Of a stretch of 48,804 nucleotides of DNA, positions 7,001 to 15,884 are shown piece by piece (within the stretch, counting starts at the first letter, position 1; each line of letters starts with the position of its first letter). Position numbers and translations under genes: made by a program. The stretch is from CAZFQG01 sp964520785. Its GTDB lineage: Bacteria > Planctomycetota > Planctomycetia > Pirellulales > Thermoguttaceae. The stretch is taken from NCBI GenBank assembly GCA_964520785.1, contig CAZFQG010000018.1, positions 1 to 48,804 of the forward strand, given 5' to 3'. The notes under the pieces are model-generated. The model was not told where the DNA came from, did not search any database, and saw nothing but the letters and a program-made list of their open reading frames with translations.

Positions 7001-8875
7001 ATGTTACGACTGAGAATGGGCGCAGCGGCACTTTTGGTCGTCGCGTGCGCCGCTCCCGCTTTCGCGGTGACGACCATCTGGGATTTTAACGGCAACCTCA
7101 CGGCGACGAGCGGTTTCGACGTCCTGGACTTCATGGACGCGGCGTCGCAGGCGCAGGCCTTTTTCGGCACGACCGACGGGTACGCCGTCCCGCACATGAA
7201 CGGGCAGCCGACCACCTACATGGCGTTTCCCTCCTACGGGAATACCACGGGTCTGGGCATCGATCGGCCGTTCCGTGCGCTGCCCATCGAAACCTGGACG
7301 ATCGCCTGGGACTTGTGCGTCCCGCTCAGCTCGTTCGAGACTTACAGTTACATGGGGCTGTTCAACACGAATCCCGATAACGCGAACGACGCGGAGTTGT
7401 ACGTCGACCTCCGCGAGGATGTGGCCGGCGAGACCCCCAGGTACGGCGGGTTGTTCGTCGACCGTGATTCGACGAACAGCAAGGTCTGGGTGGAGGGGGG
7501 CACGATTCAGCCGGACACCTGGCACCGCATCGTCCTGGCTTATGACTTGAATCATCCCACGGAGGACATCCGCATCTTCGTCGACGGAGTCAAGGTCGGC
7601 GCCAGCGACAACGAATTCGGCGACTATTCCTTGACGATTCACGACTATATCCCGTTCCTGACGGAAAACAACTACGAGACGGCGCCGGGGTTCATCTCCG
7701 CCGCCGCCTTCTCGACCGAGTCGCTCGACGACGCCACGATCGTCTCCCTGGGAGGGCCCAAGCCCAACGGGTTTATCGCCATTGACAACCCCGGCGACGA
7801 GCCGACCCCGCCGGACGTTCCGCCGGGAACCACGGCCTACTCGGACGCGGTCAAGGCGCTCAACCCGGAAGCCTATTTCCGCCTCAACGAGGCGGCCGGC
7901 GCGGTGGTGGGAACGCCGCTGGTGAATGAGGGTTCGCTCGAACTACCAGACGCCACTTGGGGACTCGTCGGTTACGAACGGACCGGTCCGACTTCCGGGG
8001 TCGAGGGACCGATTCCTTGGGACAGCATCAATGGCCAGCATCTGGTCGGCCTGGAGGACGACAACCTCGCCGCCCAATTCAGGCCGATCGAAGGACAAGA
8101 CGGCGCGGACATGCTGAACCTGGGTGCCAACCCCTCCGTACTCGACCAGGAGAACGTCACTTGGTCGATGCTTCTGAAGACGACCCAGAGCACCGAATAC
8201 ACTCGGATCATGGTAACGGCCCCCGAGTTTGAGAACCCGTTTTTCTTGATCATGGGCTCCAACGGCAAGGTCGCGCTTTGCACCGAAAAGGCCAAGCTCG
8301 ATCCGTCCATTGAATACGACTACGCCCAGGCGATTTTGGGAATCAACGACGGCCAGTGGCACCACCTCGTCGCGGTCCGCAACGGCGACGACATGTCGCA
8401 GGCCGAACTCTACGTCGACGGCCAGAAGATCGAACTCGATCCGATCATGAGCACCGGCGGCTGGAGTCCGAGTTTCTCGTTCCGCATCGGAACGCGCGGT
8501 TCGGGGTCCAACAACTTCATCGGTTCGCTGGATGAAATCTCCATCTGGAACCGCAGCCTCTCCGAGCAGGAAGTGATGGACCTGTACTACGCCCTTATCG
8601 GCGGCGCCGGCCCGGAACCCCTCCCGGGCGACCTCAACGGCGACGGGATGGTGAACAGCGGTGATTTGGACCTTGTCCGCGCCAACTGGGGCCAAACGGT
8701 CCCAGCCGGGACTCTTGGAGACGCCGACGGCGACGGAATGGTCACCAGTAGCGACCTCGACATCGTTCGGGCCAATTGGGGCGCAACCCAGGCCGCGGCC
8801 GTTCCGGAACCCGGAACGGTGGCCCTGCTGATCGCCGCGTTGGGAATGGCGGTTCTTTCGCGGAAGCGCCGGTAG
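7001..8875 (+). CDS. Secreted protein with two LamG-like domains, dockerin-like repeats and PEP-CTERM tail
   Basis: A 624-residue exported protein. In order: signal peptide ending ...ACAAPAFA; a first concanavalin/LamG-like domain (about 25-260, with the WHRIVLAYDL and IRIFVDGVKVG strands); a PP-rich linker; a second LamG-like domain (about 280-530, with WHHLVAVRNGDDM, LYVDGQKIEL and LDEISIWNRSLSEQE); two dockerin-like EF-hand repeats, GDLNGDGMVNSGDLDLVRAN and GDADGDGMVTSSDLDIVRAN; and a C-terminal PEP-CTERM signal (VPEPGT, hydrophobic helix, RKRR). The ATG at 7001 is chosen because GAGGAG precedes it closely; ATG 6986 is in frame. The C-terminus predicts handling by an exosortase-type sortase, while the LamG folds suggest glycan binding. 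It is closely similar to the product of 10056-11723. Confidence 0.85.
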   Translation: MLRLRMGAAALLVVACAAPAFAVTTIWDFNGNLTATSGFDVLDFMDAASQAQAFFGTTDGYAVPHMNGQPTTYMAFPSYGNTTGLGIDRPFRALPIETWTIAWDLCVPLSSFETYSYMGLFNTNPDNANDAELYVDLREDVAGETPRYGGLFVDRDSTNSKVWVEGGTIQPDTWHRIVLAYDLNHPTEDIRIFVDGVKVGASDNEFGDYSLTIHDYIPFLTENNYETAPGFISAAAFSTESLDDATIVSLGGPKPNGFIAIDNPGDEPTPPDVPPGTTAYSDAVKALNPEAYFRLNEAAGAVVGTPLVNEGSLELPDATWGLVGYERTGPTSGVEGPIPWDSINGQHLVGLEDDNLAAQFRPIEGQDGADMLNLGANPSVLDQENVTWSMLLKTTQSTEYTRIMVTAPEFENPFFLIMGSNGKVALCTEKAKLDPSIEYDYAQAILGINDGQWHHLVAVRNGDDMSQAELYVDGQKIELDPIMSTGGWSPSFSFRIGTRGSGSNNFIGSLDEISIWNRSLSEQEVMDLYYALIGGAGPEPLPGDLNGDGMVNSGDLDLVRANWGQTVPAGTLGDADGDGMVTSSDLDIVRANWGATQAAAVPEPGTVALLIAALGMAVLSRKRR

Positions 8876-9064
8876 ATTGAAAGACACGGCTTAAGCTCCC
8901 TTTCCGACGGAACATCCGAAAGGGGGCCGGGGTACAACCGTGCCTCGGATCGTGCCGTGGAGAAATGAGAACGGTAAATCAAAGAAACGGAAGCGGATGG
9001 TTCCTACTCGGCAAGAATGGACCCGGGGAGTCGCAAAACAAGCATGGAAATGAAAACGAACCGA

Positions 9065-9997
9065 ATGAAACGAAACGCTTTTACCTTGGTCGAGCTTCTG
9101 GTGGTCATCGCGATCATCGGAATTCTTATCGCCCTGTTGCTCCCGGCGGTGCAGGCCGCGCGCGAGGCGGCGAGGCGGTCGCAGTGCTCCAACAATATGC
9201 GGCAGTTGGGGTTGGCGGTCCATAACTACGCCGGCCAATCCCACGAGATGTTCCCGCCGGGAGCAACCGGCCATTACACCCACGGCCTCTTCAGCTATAT
9301 TCTGCCGTTTATGGAAATGGGTTCCATTTACGAAGATATTCGCAACGAGTTCAACGTAAAGGGAGTAACCAAGACGACGCGTTTCCGCTACGAGGTGGTT
9401 TCGGCGTTTCTCTGCCCCAGTTATCCCGGTCCGACGTTGATCCGAAGTGATCCGGTGGAATGGAAAAACGGCGCGATGACGACCTACCAGGGCGTCATGG
9501 GCGCGTTCGCCGCCGGAAACGAGCCGTTCGATCTATGTTTCGAGTACGGACGGACGCCCATTAATGGCATCTTCGGTTGGAGCAACGGGACGACCGAGCG
9601 CGTTCCGAAAACCAAAGAACGATTCACTCGTTCGTTTCGCGACGTTACCGACGGGCTGAGCAAGACGTTCATGATGGGCGAATTCGTCCACGTCGATCAG
9701 AAACCCGGCGGTTCGTTCAGTAATTGGCCCGGCAACGTGCGGACATGGATCTATGGCGGAGATTACACCTGCGGAAACTACACCGCGAAGGTATTGGAGC
9801 ATCCGATCAACGCCAAAGTGGATCGCGTAGCCGACGCCGTCGGCTACAACCATCTTCCCATGGGGAGTTTCCACCCGGGCGGGTGCAATTTCGTCATGGG
9901 GGACGGCAGCGTTCATTTCGTCAGTGAGGAAATCGACCTGCCGATCTACAAGCAGTTGGGAACGGTCGCCGGCGGCGAACCGGCTTCCCTGCCCTGA
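9065..9997 (+). CDS. DUF1559 protein with prepilin-type N-terminus (second copy)
   Basis: A 310-residue DUF1559 protein starting MKRNAFTLVELLVV, with the family's hydrophobic helix and AAREAARR segment and a C-terminal H-x9-DG motif (HPGGCNFVMGDGSVHF). It differs from the copy at 3095 across most of its length, so it is not a recent duplicate. The start is uncertain: in-frame ATGs at 9044 and 9050 would lengthen the leader, and none has a strong ribosome-binding site. It sits between two closely related PEP-CTERM proteins on the same strand (188 bp after the first, 58 bp before the second), suggesting co-expression; whether it takes part in their export is unknown. Confidence 0.87.
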   Translation: MKRNAFTLVELLVVIAIIGILIALLLPAVQAAREAARRSQCSNNMRQLGLAVHNYAGQSHEMFPPGATGHYTHGLFSYILPFMEMGSIYEDIRNEFNVKGVTKTTRFRYEVVSAFLCPSYPGPTLIRSDPVEWKNGAMTTYQGVMGAFAAGNEPFDLCFEYGRTPINGIFGWSNGTTERVPKTKERFTRSFRDVTDGLSKTFMMGEFVHVDQKPGGSFSNWPGNVRTWIYGGDYTCGNYTAKVLEHPINAKVDRVADAVGYNHLPMGSFHPGGCNFVMGDGSVHFVSEEIDLPIYKQLGTVAGGEPASLP

Positions 9998-10055
9998 TGT
10001 GCGTTCTTGACAAGACTTACTTCCGGTTCAACATCTCAAGATCGAGGCAACGACG

Positions 10056-11723
10056 ATGAAAACTTTCTTAGGTGGTTTCGTGGCGATCGCCGTGCTGGTC
10101 ACGGCCGCGCCATCCATGGCGGTCACGACCCTGTGGGACTTCGGCGGTGATCTGACCGCGACGAGTGGTTACGACGTCATGGCGTTTCGTGACGCGGCTT
10201 CGGAGAGCGCGGCGTCGTTCGGGGTTTCCGACGGGACTACGGTCCCATTGATGAACGGCCAACCCGTAACCTACATGTCCTTTCCTGCCTGGGGCGCCGA
10301 AACCGGTTTGGGCATCGACCGGCCGTTTCGGCAACTGCCCTCCAATACGTGGACGATCGGGTGGGACCTCTGCGTTCCGCAAAGCTCATTTGACGACTAC
10401 AGTTACATGGGGTTGTTCAACACGAACCCCGATAACGTCAATGACGCGGAGCTTTATGTCGATCTCCGAGAGAATGTCGAGGGAAACGACCCGACCTACG
10501 GCGGACTGTTCGTCGACCGCGATTCCGATAATGGCAAGGTTTGGGTTCAAGGCGGCGCGGTCCAGCCGGATACCTGGCACCGAATCGTCCTGGCGTATGA
10601 CTTGAACCATCCGACGGAAGACATCCGAGTGTTCGTCGACGGCGTCAAAGTAGGAGCTGGCGATGCCGATTTCGGGGATGCATCCTTGGCGGTTCACGAC
10701 TACATTCCGTTCCTGACGGAAAACAATTATGAGACTTCTCCGGGGTTCATCGCCGCGGCCGCGTTTTCGACGGAGTCGCTCGATGACGCGACGATCACGG
10801 CCCTGGGGGGCCCGAGCGTCGACGGGTTCGCCGCGATCGCGAATCCGGGCGACGGCCCGATGCCCCCGGATGTTCCGCCCGGAAGCTCCCGCTACGCCGA
10901 CGCGGTAAAAGCCCTCAACCCGGACGCCTATTTCCGCCTGAACGAGGCGGCGGGCGCAGAGGTCGGAACGCCGCTGGTGAATGAGGGGGCCGTTCATCTG
11001 CCCGACGCCACATGGGGTCTTCCGGGCTATCCCTTGACCGGGCCGACGTCCGGCGTCGAGGGGCCCATTCCCTGGCATCAGATCAACGGACAGCATCTTT
11101 CCGGACTCGAGGATGAGAATACGGCCGCCCATTTTCGGCCGATCGAAGGCAAAGATGGAGCGGACATGCTCAATCTCGGTTCCAATCCCTCCGCCTTGGA
11201 TCAAGAGAATGTTACCTGGTCCATGCTGTTCAAAACCACCCAAAGCACGGAGTACACGCGCGTCATGGTCACTCCGCCCAGCTTCGAGAACCCATTCTTC
11301 CTCATCATGGGTTCGAACGGCAAGGTTCAGCTCTGCACGAACAAGCAGGATCCCGAAGCCGGCATGTACGATTATGCCCAGGCCATTCTCGGCGTGAACG
11401 ACGGGCTGTGGCATCATCTCGTGGCGGTACGCAACGGCGATGACATGGCCGACGCGGAACTCTACATCGACGGCGTCAAAATCGACTTGACTCCCCTCCG
11501 TTCCAGCGGTGGTTGGAGCGATAGTTTCTCCTTCCGTATCGGCACGCGAGGAAGCGGATCCGGTAACTTCATCGGACATCTCGATGAAATCGCCATTTGG
11601 AACCGCAGCCTCACGGAACAAGAGGCAATGCAGTTGTTCCAAGCCGTCGTTCCCGAACCGGGGACCTTTGCCCTGCTCCTTGGCGCCCTTTTCGCGGGGG
11701 TACTGCGCCGCGGACGGAAATGA
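10056..11723 (+). CDS. Secreted protein with two LamG-like domains and PEP-CTERM tail, dockerin-free paralogue
   Basis: A 555-residue paralogue of the product of 7001-8875. It has the same order of signal peptide, first LamG-like domain and second LamG-like domain, with long identical stretches (for example SYMGLFNTNPDN and LAYDLNHPTEDIR). It lacks the two dockerin-like repeats: NRSLTEQEAMQLFQ passes straight into VVPEPGTFALLLGAL and a RRGRK terminus. The ATG at 10056 has a GAGGCAAC sequence upstream. It is followed by a strong intrinsic terminator at 11782-11816. The PEP-CTERM tail suggests the same sorting route as its paralogue. The ligand is unknown. Confidence 0.86.
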   Translation: MKTFLGGFVAIAVLVTAAPSMAVTTLWDFGGDLTATSGYDVMAFRDAASESAASFGVSDGTTVPLMNGQPVTYMSFPAWGAETGLGIDRPFRQLPSNTWTIGWDLCVPQSSFDDYSYMGLFNTNPDNVNDAELYVDLRENVEGNDPTYGGLFVDRDSDNGKVWVQGGAVQPDTWHRIVLAYDLNHPTEDIRVFVDGVKVGAGDADFGDASLAVHDYIPFLTENNYETSPGFIAAAAFSTESLDDATITALGGPSVDGFAAIANPGDGPMPPDVPPGSSRYADAVKALNPDAYFRLNEAAGAEVGTPLVNEGAVHLPDATWGLPGYPLTGPTSGVEGPIPWHQINGQHLSGLEDENTAAHFRPIEGKDGADMLNLGSNPSALDQENVTWSMLFKTTQSTEYTRVMVTPPSFENPFFLIMGSNGKVQLCTNKQDPEAGMYDYAQAILGVNDGLWHHLVAVRNGDDMADAELYIDGVKIDLTPLRSSGGWSDSFSFRIGTRGSGSGNFIGHLDEIAIWNRSLTEQEAMQLFQAVVPEPGTFALLLGALFAGVLRRGRK

Positions 11724-11781
11724 GCCCCTCGTCGCCGGTTTGTACCGCCGGTTCGCCAAACTAGAATCTCCCAAATCTCCC

Positions 11782-11820
11782 AGCCCCGCTCCACCGTGGA
11801 TGGTGACGGCGGGGCTTTCT
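11782..11820 (+). terminator. Intrinsic terminator after the LamG/PEP-CTERM cluster
   Basis: Stem AGCCCCGC (11782-11789) pairs with GCGGGGCT (11809-11816). An inner CACC/GGTG stem (11792-11795 with 11802-11805) extends the hairpin, and a T-rich tail follows. It lies 58 bp after the stop at 11723. Confidence 0.8.
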
Positions 11821-12300
11821 CTATGAACCCGACTCTTCTCGAACGACCATCTCTGAGTGCGTTTGGGCAAAAGCCCGAGATCACACCCGGGGGGGTTGCT
11901 TGGCAATGCGGCTCCGGGCCAACCCACCGATCCGCGAATACCCTATCAATCCGCACATGTCTTCCTGACCGCCCCGGCCCCAGGCATCTTTCTCGGCATT
12001 TTCCGACCGTGTGGAATCCAGACCCGCCTCTTGTCGAATGTGCGCGCCAATCGTATCCTACATATAGATAGACGCTTTTCCGCTGCGACCTTGTTTCGGC
12101 AAGGCGGTGCCCCTGGAATCCGGCGGTTTACCGGATTTCCGCGGCGACGTGGTGCGGCCTCTTGCCCCCCAACGCGCAGGCGTTGCCTTGGCCGGCGGCC
12201 AGGTCGCTCCTTTTTTGTGAATTCGACGGTCCGTTGAGCCGGCTTCCTCACCGAGGCGCAAGAAGTATTCGGGCTGTTCCAACAAAATCCCCCAGAATAA
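11821..12300. other. Intergenic stretch without a recognisable gene
   Basis: About 480 bp between the terminator and the TPR gene. The short open frames in both strands look like noise (proline- and arginine-rich, no start signals). There are GC-rich inverted segments around 12110-12215 but no clean terminator or promoter that I can support. Confidence 0.5.
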
Positions 12301-12316
12301 AGAGGAACGCGTAGTC

Positions 12317-13675
12317 ATGAGAAACGCATGGATTGGAATGAGTGCCGGGCTGGTCGCATTGGCCTTCTGTTTCGCGGGTCCGACCTTCGCCGAGCCCTTA
12401 TCCATTGGGAATCTTCCGACCGAAGAGTCTGCCACCCCTTCTCCAGCGGTAGGAATTCCCGAAATCGGTGAGGCCGTCGCGAAGTTCAACGTTGGAGACG
12501 TGAACGGCGCTTTGGAATCGCTCCGGCAAGCGGTGAAGAACCACCCCGAGCTTCCGCCGGCCCAGGTCATCATGGCTCAGCTTTACATGCGCGCGCAGCA
12601 GGGCCAGGCGGCGCAGGAAGCGCTACAAAGAGCGACGCAAGAGGCGCCCAACGACCCGGAGGCGTACATTATGTTGGGTCAAGGCGCCTTGCAAGCGAAC
12701 CGGCTGACGGAGGCGGAGTCGGTGTTGAGAAAGGCGGAGTCTCTCCTGAAGGACTTCAAGGGAACCGAAGAGCGCAAGACGAATCTTTCCGTGGTGACGT
12801 ATTCGTTACTCGCCCAGTTGGATATGAATCAGAAGGATTTCACCGGAGCGCAGTCGCAGCTCGAGGAGTTGTTGAGACTGAAGCCGGACAGTGCGCGAGC
12901 GCGCGTCCTTTTGGCAAGGGCGTTATTCGAGCAAGAAAAGTTCGATGAGGCGACCCAGGAACTGAAAAAAGCGGCGAGCGAAGACGAGAGCATTCTGACC
13001 CCGGACGCGATTCTCGCCACTTGGTACGAAGAAAAGGGAGACCGGAAGAAGGCCGCGCAGTTGATGGTTTCCGCCTTGGAGGCGAAGCCGAAGGACGTCA
13101 ATACCCGACTCGCCGCCGCCCAATGGGCTTTCACGACGAAGCAGTTGGACCAAGCGGCGAAACAAGCCGAAATAGCCCGCCAGCTCGATTCCAACTCGCT
13201 CGCGGCGAAGATCATCAGCGGAAACATCGCTATCTTCCAGAAGGATTACGCGACGGCGGAGCAGTTCCTTAAGGACGCGCACCTGCAGTCACCCTCCAAT
13301 TTTACGGCAACGAACAATCTTGCGCTGGCCCTGGCGGAACAGGACGACGAGGCGAAGCAACGCCAGGCCATCGAATACGCGGATATTAACGTACGGCTCC
13401 ATTCGAAACAGACTGAGCCGTGGTCGACCCTCGGCTGGGCCTTGTATCGCGCGGGGAGAATCGACGAGGCGGAACGGGCCCTGAGGCAGGCGGCCCAATT
13501 CAAGCGGCTCAGCCCCGACACCGCGTACTATATCGCCCGCGTCGACGCCGACCGCGGCCGCAAGGATGAGGCGATCAACATTCTGGAAAAGGCGATCCAA
13601 AGTACCAGCCCGTCCTTCTCGAAACGGGAGGAGGCCGAAGCGCTCCTCGCGGAGTTGAAGAAAGAAAGCGAGTAG
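12317..13675 (+). CDS. Exported TPR-repeat protein
   Basis: A 452-residue protein with a signal peptide (MRNAWIGMSAGLVALAFCFA, then GPTFAEP). It is followed from about residue 55 by back-to-back tetratricopeptide repeats to the C-terminus, recognisable by alternating A/G-x-Y/L-A-x2-A positions and proline at repeat boundaries (for example APNDPEAYIMLGQGALQANR and KPDSARARVLLARALFEQ). TPR solenoids hold protein partners together; in the periplasm they often serve secretion, outer-membrane assembly or exopolysaccharide systems, but nothing here fixes a partner. The ATG is well supported by AGAGGA upstream. It is a single-gene unit: a strong terminator follows at 13726-13771. Confidence 0.85.
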   Translation: MRNAWIGMSAGLVALAFCFAGPTFAEPLSIGNLPTEESATPSPAVGIPEIGEAVAKFNVGDVNGALESLRQAVKNHPELPPAQVIMAQLYMRAQQGQAAQEALQRATQEAPNDPEAYIMLGQGALQANRLTEAESVLRKAESLLKDFKGTEERKTNLSVVTYSLLAQLDMNQKDFTGAQSQLEELLRLKPDSARARVLLARALFEQEKFDEATQELKKAASEDESILTPDAILATWYEEKGDRKKAAQLMVSALEAKPKDVNTRLAAAQWAFTTKQLDQAAKQAEIARQLDSNSLAAKIISGNIAIFQKDYATAEQFLKDAHLQSPSNFTATNNLALALAEQDDEAKQRQAIEYADINVRLHSKQTEPWSTLGWALYRAGRIDEAERALRQAAQFKRLSPDTAYYIARVDADRGRKDEAINILEKAIQSTSPSFSKREEAEALLAELKKESE

Positions 13676-13725
13676 TCGCCGCGTGTTTACGGCGGCCGGG
13701 AGTTGAATCCCGAGCCATCATATTT

Positions 13726-13771
13726 CGGCCGCGCGAACCCGAGAGGACCGAGGGCGCGCGGCCGGTTTTTT
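13726..13771 (+). terminator. Intrinsic terminator of the TPR gene
   Basis: A perfect 10-bp stem CGGCCGCGCG (13726-13735) with CGCGCGGCCG (13755-13764), followed by G and six Ts (13766-13771), 51 bp after the TPR stop codon. Confidence 0.9.
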
Positions 13772-14100
13772 CGCGCTGGCCGAGATAGCCCGACTCGCCA
13801 TCATCCGGTTCAAGAATGTCCTGAATTCGAACAAGCAACCGGCCCTTCCATCCAAACTCGCGACCGACCCCGAACTGACCACCGGGCGCGTTGGTCGCCT
13901 CGCGTCGAGATATCGCGGGTCTTCGCGTTCCGGCGCATCCACCGCTTATGGATTCGGGGCGCGCAAATTCCTCACGTATTCGGCCCCTCTTGCTCAGTTC
14001 GGCTTGGGAACAGGGCTTCGATCGATTTGACGCCCTGCCACAGGGATTCCCGATCTTGAAAGCGGGGAACGGGGTCTCTCCCCCAAAAGGTCGGATTCGC
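13772..14100. other. Intergenic stretch without a recognisable gene
   Basis: About 330 bp between the terminator at 13771 and the promoter at 14101. The open frames here have no start signals and no family resemblance. I see nothing else in it. Confidence 0.45.
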
Positions 14101-14129
14101 TTGACAGAACCGCGCAAATGCTGTCTAAA
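14101..14129 (+). promoter_or_regulatory. Promoter of the STAS-GspE pair
   Basis: A perfect -35 box TTGACA (14101-14106), a 17-bp spacer and the -10-like TCTAAA (14124-14129); an overlapping TAAAGT two bases further on is an alternative. It points into the STAS gene starting at 14214. Confidence 0.5.
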
Positions 14130-14213
14130 GTATGACGAGTGATCGCCCGGGAAGAATGTGTGCGTTTTGCGCAGAATAGGCGGTTTTATTCGGTTGTTTC
14201 TGGAGGGTTTGAC

Positions 14214-14576
14214 GTGGAACTCACTTTGCTGTCCGCTGACGATGCACTGGTGCAAATCCAAGTGGCGGGAGAAATCCGCGCCGTCGATGCCTCGGAGGAG
14301 GCCACTGCCTTTGAAAAGCTGCTAGGGCCTTCGGGGTACGGCAGTCACGTTCTATTGGACTTGTCGAAGGCAAGAAGCATCTTCTCCGGCGGCGTGAGCT
14401 GGCTGCTCGTTTTGCACAAGCGATTCGTCCAAAATGGGGGTCAATTGGTTTTGCACTCGGTGCCGCGAACGATTATGGAGGTGCTTCGAGTCATGCGGCT
14501 GGATTTGGTTTTGGCGATTGCCGAGGATGCCGAACAGGCGACGCAGTTGGTCGCCGGAGGAGGAAAGACTGGGTGA
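14214..14576 (+). CDS. STAS-domain protein (anti-sigma-factor-antagonist-like)
   Basis: A 120-residue single STAS domain: beta strand LLSADDALVQIQVAGEIRA, then HVLLDLSKARSIFSGGVSWL, then a helix and QLVLHSVPRTIMEVLRVMRL. In SpoIIAA-like proteins the central motif is DSSG, whose first serine is phosphorylated; here the aligned stretch is FSGG, so the serine seems kept but the preceding aspartate is replaced by phenylalanine. Regulation by phosphorylation is therefore uncertain. The start is the GTG at 14214, well placed after GGAGGG; the upstream frame to 14139 lacks such a site. Its stop codon shares a base with the ATG of the GspE-type ATPase (TGATG), so translation is probably coupled and the STAS protein may regulate that motor. 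Confidence 0.8.
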   Translation: MELTLLSADDALVQIQVAGEIRAVDASEEATAFEKLLGPSGYGSHVLLDLSKARSIFSGGVSWLLVLHKRFVQNGGQLVLHSVPRTIMEVLRVMRLDLVLAIAEDAEQATQLVAGGGKTG

Positions 14577-15838
14577 TGAGCGACAACGCATCCGTGATCT
14601 TCGTGGAAGAGACCGATTGGGAGAATCTCCCGGCCGACGAGGCGGTCGCCGAATTGATCGGCCACGCCCTCGACCAACGCGCCAGTGACCTTTTCTGCCT
14701 CGCGGAAGAGGGCCTTTATACCATCGCGATGCGCCGGTTCGGAGTCTGCAGCAACATCTTGAGCGTTTCCGGCGATACCGGTCGACGCTGGGTGAATCAC
14801 GTCAAGACCATGGCCGGCATGGATCTCAGCCGCCGGATGCACCCCAATGACGGGCGCTGGGTCGGTAGTTTCGCCGATCACTTCCGCGTCGACTTGAAAA
14901 TCAACACGATTCCCACGCTCCACGGCGAAGACCTCGACATTCGGCTGCTCGACTCTTCCATGCATATGGTGGGTCCCAGACAACTGGGGTTTGACGAGAA
15001 GAACTTCGAGGAACTCAACGCGCTCCTCTCGCGTCCCAGCGGGCTGATCTTGGTCACCGGACCCACCGGGGCCGGGAAGACGACAACGCTCTATTCGTGC
15101 CTCAACAAACTCAACAACGGCCGCCGCAAGATCAACACGATCGAAGATCCCGTTGAGTACGTCCTCCCTGGAGTTCGCCAGTCCCAAGTCAACTTCAAGA
15201 TCGACCTGGATTTTCCGGAGCTGTTGCGCAGTATACTTCGCCAGTCCCCCGATATTATCATGATCGGAGAGATTCGCGACCCGATCACCGCGCAAACGGC
15301 CATCCGCGCGGCCAACAGCGGACATCTGGTCTTCGCCACTCTTCACGCGCCGGTCTCCACGAATGCCGTCGATTCGATGTTTGCTCTGGGAGCGATGCCG
15401 TACTTTCTGGCAAACTGCCTCATCGGCGTCATATCGCAATGGCTCGTTCGAACGCTCTGCGATGAATGCAAGAAGGAGTACGAGTTTCCCGGTCCGCCGG
15501 AGACGTTCGCGGACGTTCGGCGGTATCTCAAAAAGGGGGAGGGCGCCAAACTCTTTTCCGCGGCCGGTTGCGAGGCCTGCGGGAATGAGGGTTACACCGG
15601 TTGCGCCGCGGTCGTCGAGGTTCTCCGTGTCTCGGACGAAATCCGCAAAATGGTCTTACGCCGACGCGGGTCCAAGGAAATCCGCCAGAAAGCAATCGAA
15701 TTGGGCATGATGGACCTGCGCAAATCGGCGCTACTGAAGATCGCCCGGGGAGAAACCAGTTTGGAAGAGGTCATGCGGGTCGTGCCGGCGGAATACATGG
15801 AGATGTTTTTCGACGGCAATGAAGAAGCCGACACGTGA
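14576..15838 (+). CDS. GspE/PilB-type secretion ATPase
   Basis: Cytoplasmic hexameric ATPase driving a type II secretion or type IV pilus-like machine. The 420-residue protein shows Walker A GPTGAGKTT (about 163-171), the Asp-box INTIEDPVEY, Walker B IIMIGEIRD and the histidine-box ATLHAPVSTNAVDS. A four-cysteine zinc motif (CDEC...CEAC, about residues 297-300 and 330-333) is typical of GspE and PilB rather than PilT. It is shorter than usual GspE (about 500-560 residues) because the N-terminal domain is reduced to roughly 130 residues. It starts at the ATG overlapping the STAS stop, preceded by GGAGGAGGAAAG. A GspF-like partner lies 30 kb away at 45569. Confidence 0.9.
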   Translation: MSDNASVIFVEETDWENLPADEAVAELIGHALDQRASDLFCLAEEGLYTIAMRRFGVCSNILSVSGDTGRRWVNHVKTMAGMDLSRRMHPNDGRWVGSFADHFRVDLKINTIPTLHGEDLDIRLLDSSMHMVGPRQLGFDEKNFEELNALLSRPSGLILVTGPTGAGKTTTLYSCLNKLNNGRRKINTIEDPVEYVLPGVRQSQVNFKIDLDFPELLRSILRQSPDIIMIGEIRDPITAQTAIRAANSGHLVFATLHAPVSTNAVDSMFALGAMPYFLANCLIGVISQWLVRTLCDECKKEYEFPGPPETFADVRRYLKKGEGAKLFSAAGCEACGNEGYTGCAAVVEVLRVSDEIRKMVLRRRGSKEIRQKAIELGMMDLRKSALLKIARGETSLEEVMRVVPAEYMEMFFDGNEEADT

Positions 15839-15884
15839 TTTCACGAAATAGGGCGGCCTTTTCGCGGATATGTCTTGGTGGACG

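Noticed and set aside
11796..12237. Several short open frames in the gap before the TPR gene.
   Set aside because: Arg/Pro-rich, overlapping in several frames, no start signals.
13703..14059. Open frame of 118 residues between the TPR and STAS genes.
   Set aside because: It reads through the intrinsic terminator at 13726-13771, has no ribosome-binding site and no protein-like pattern.
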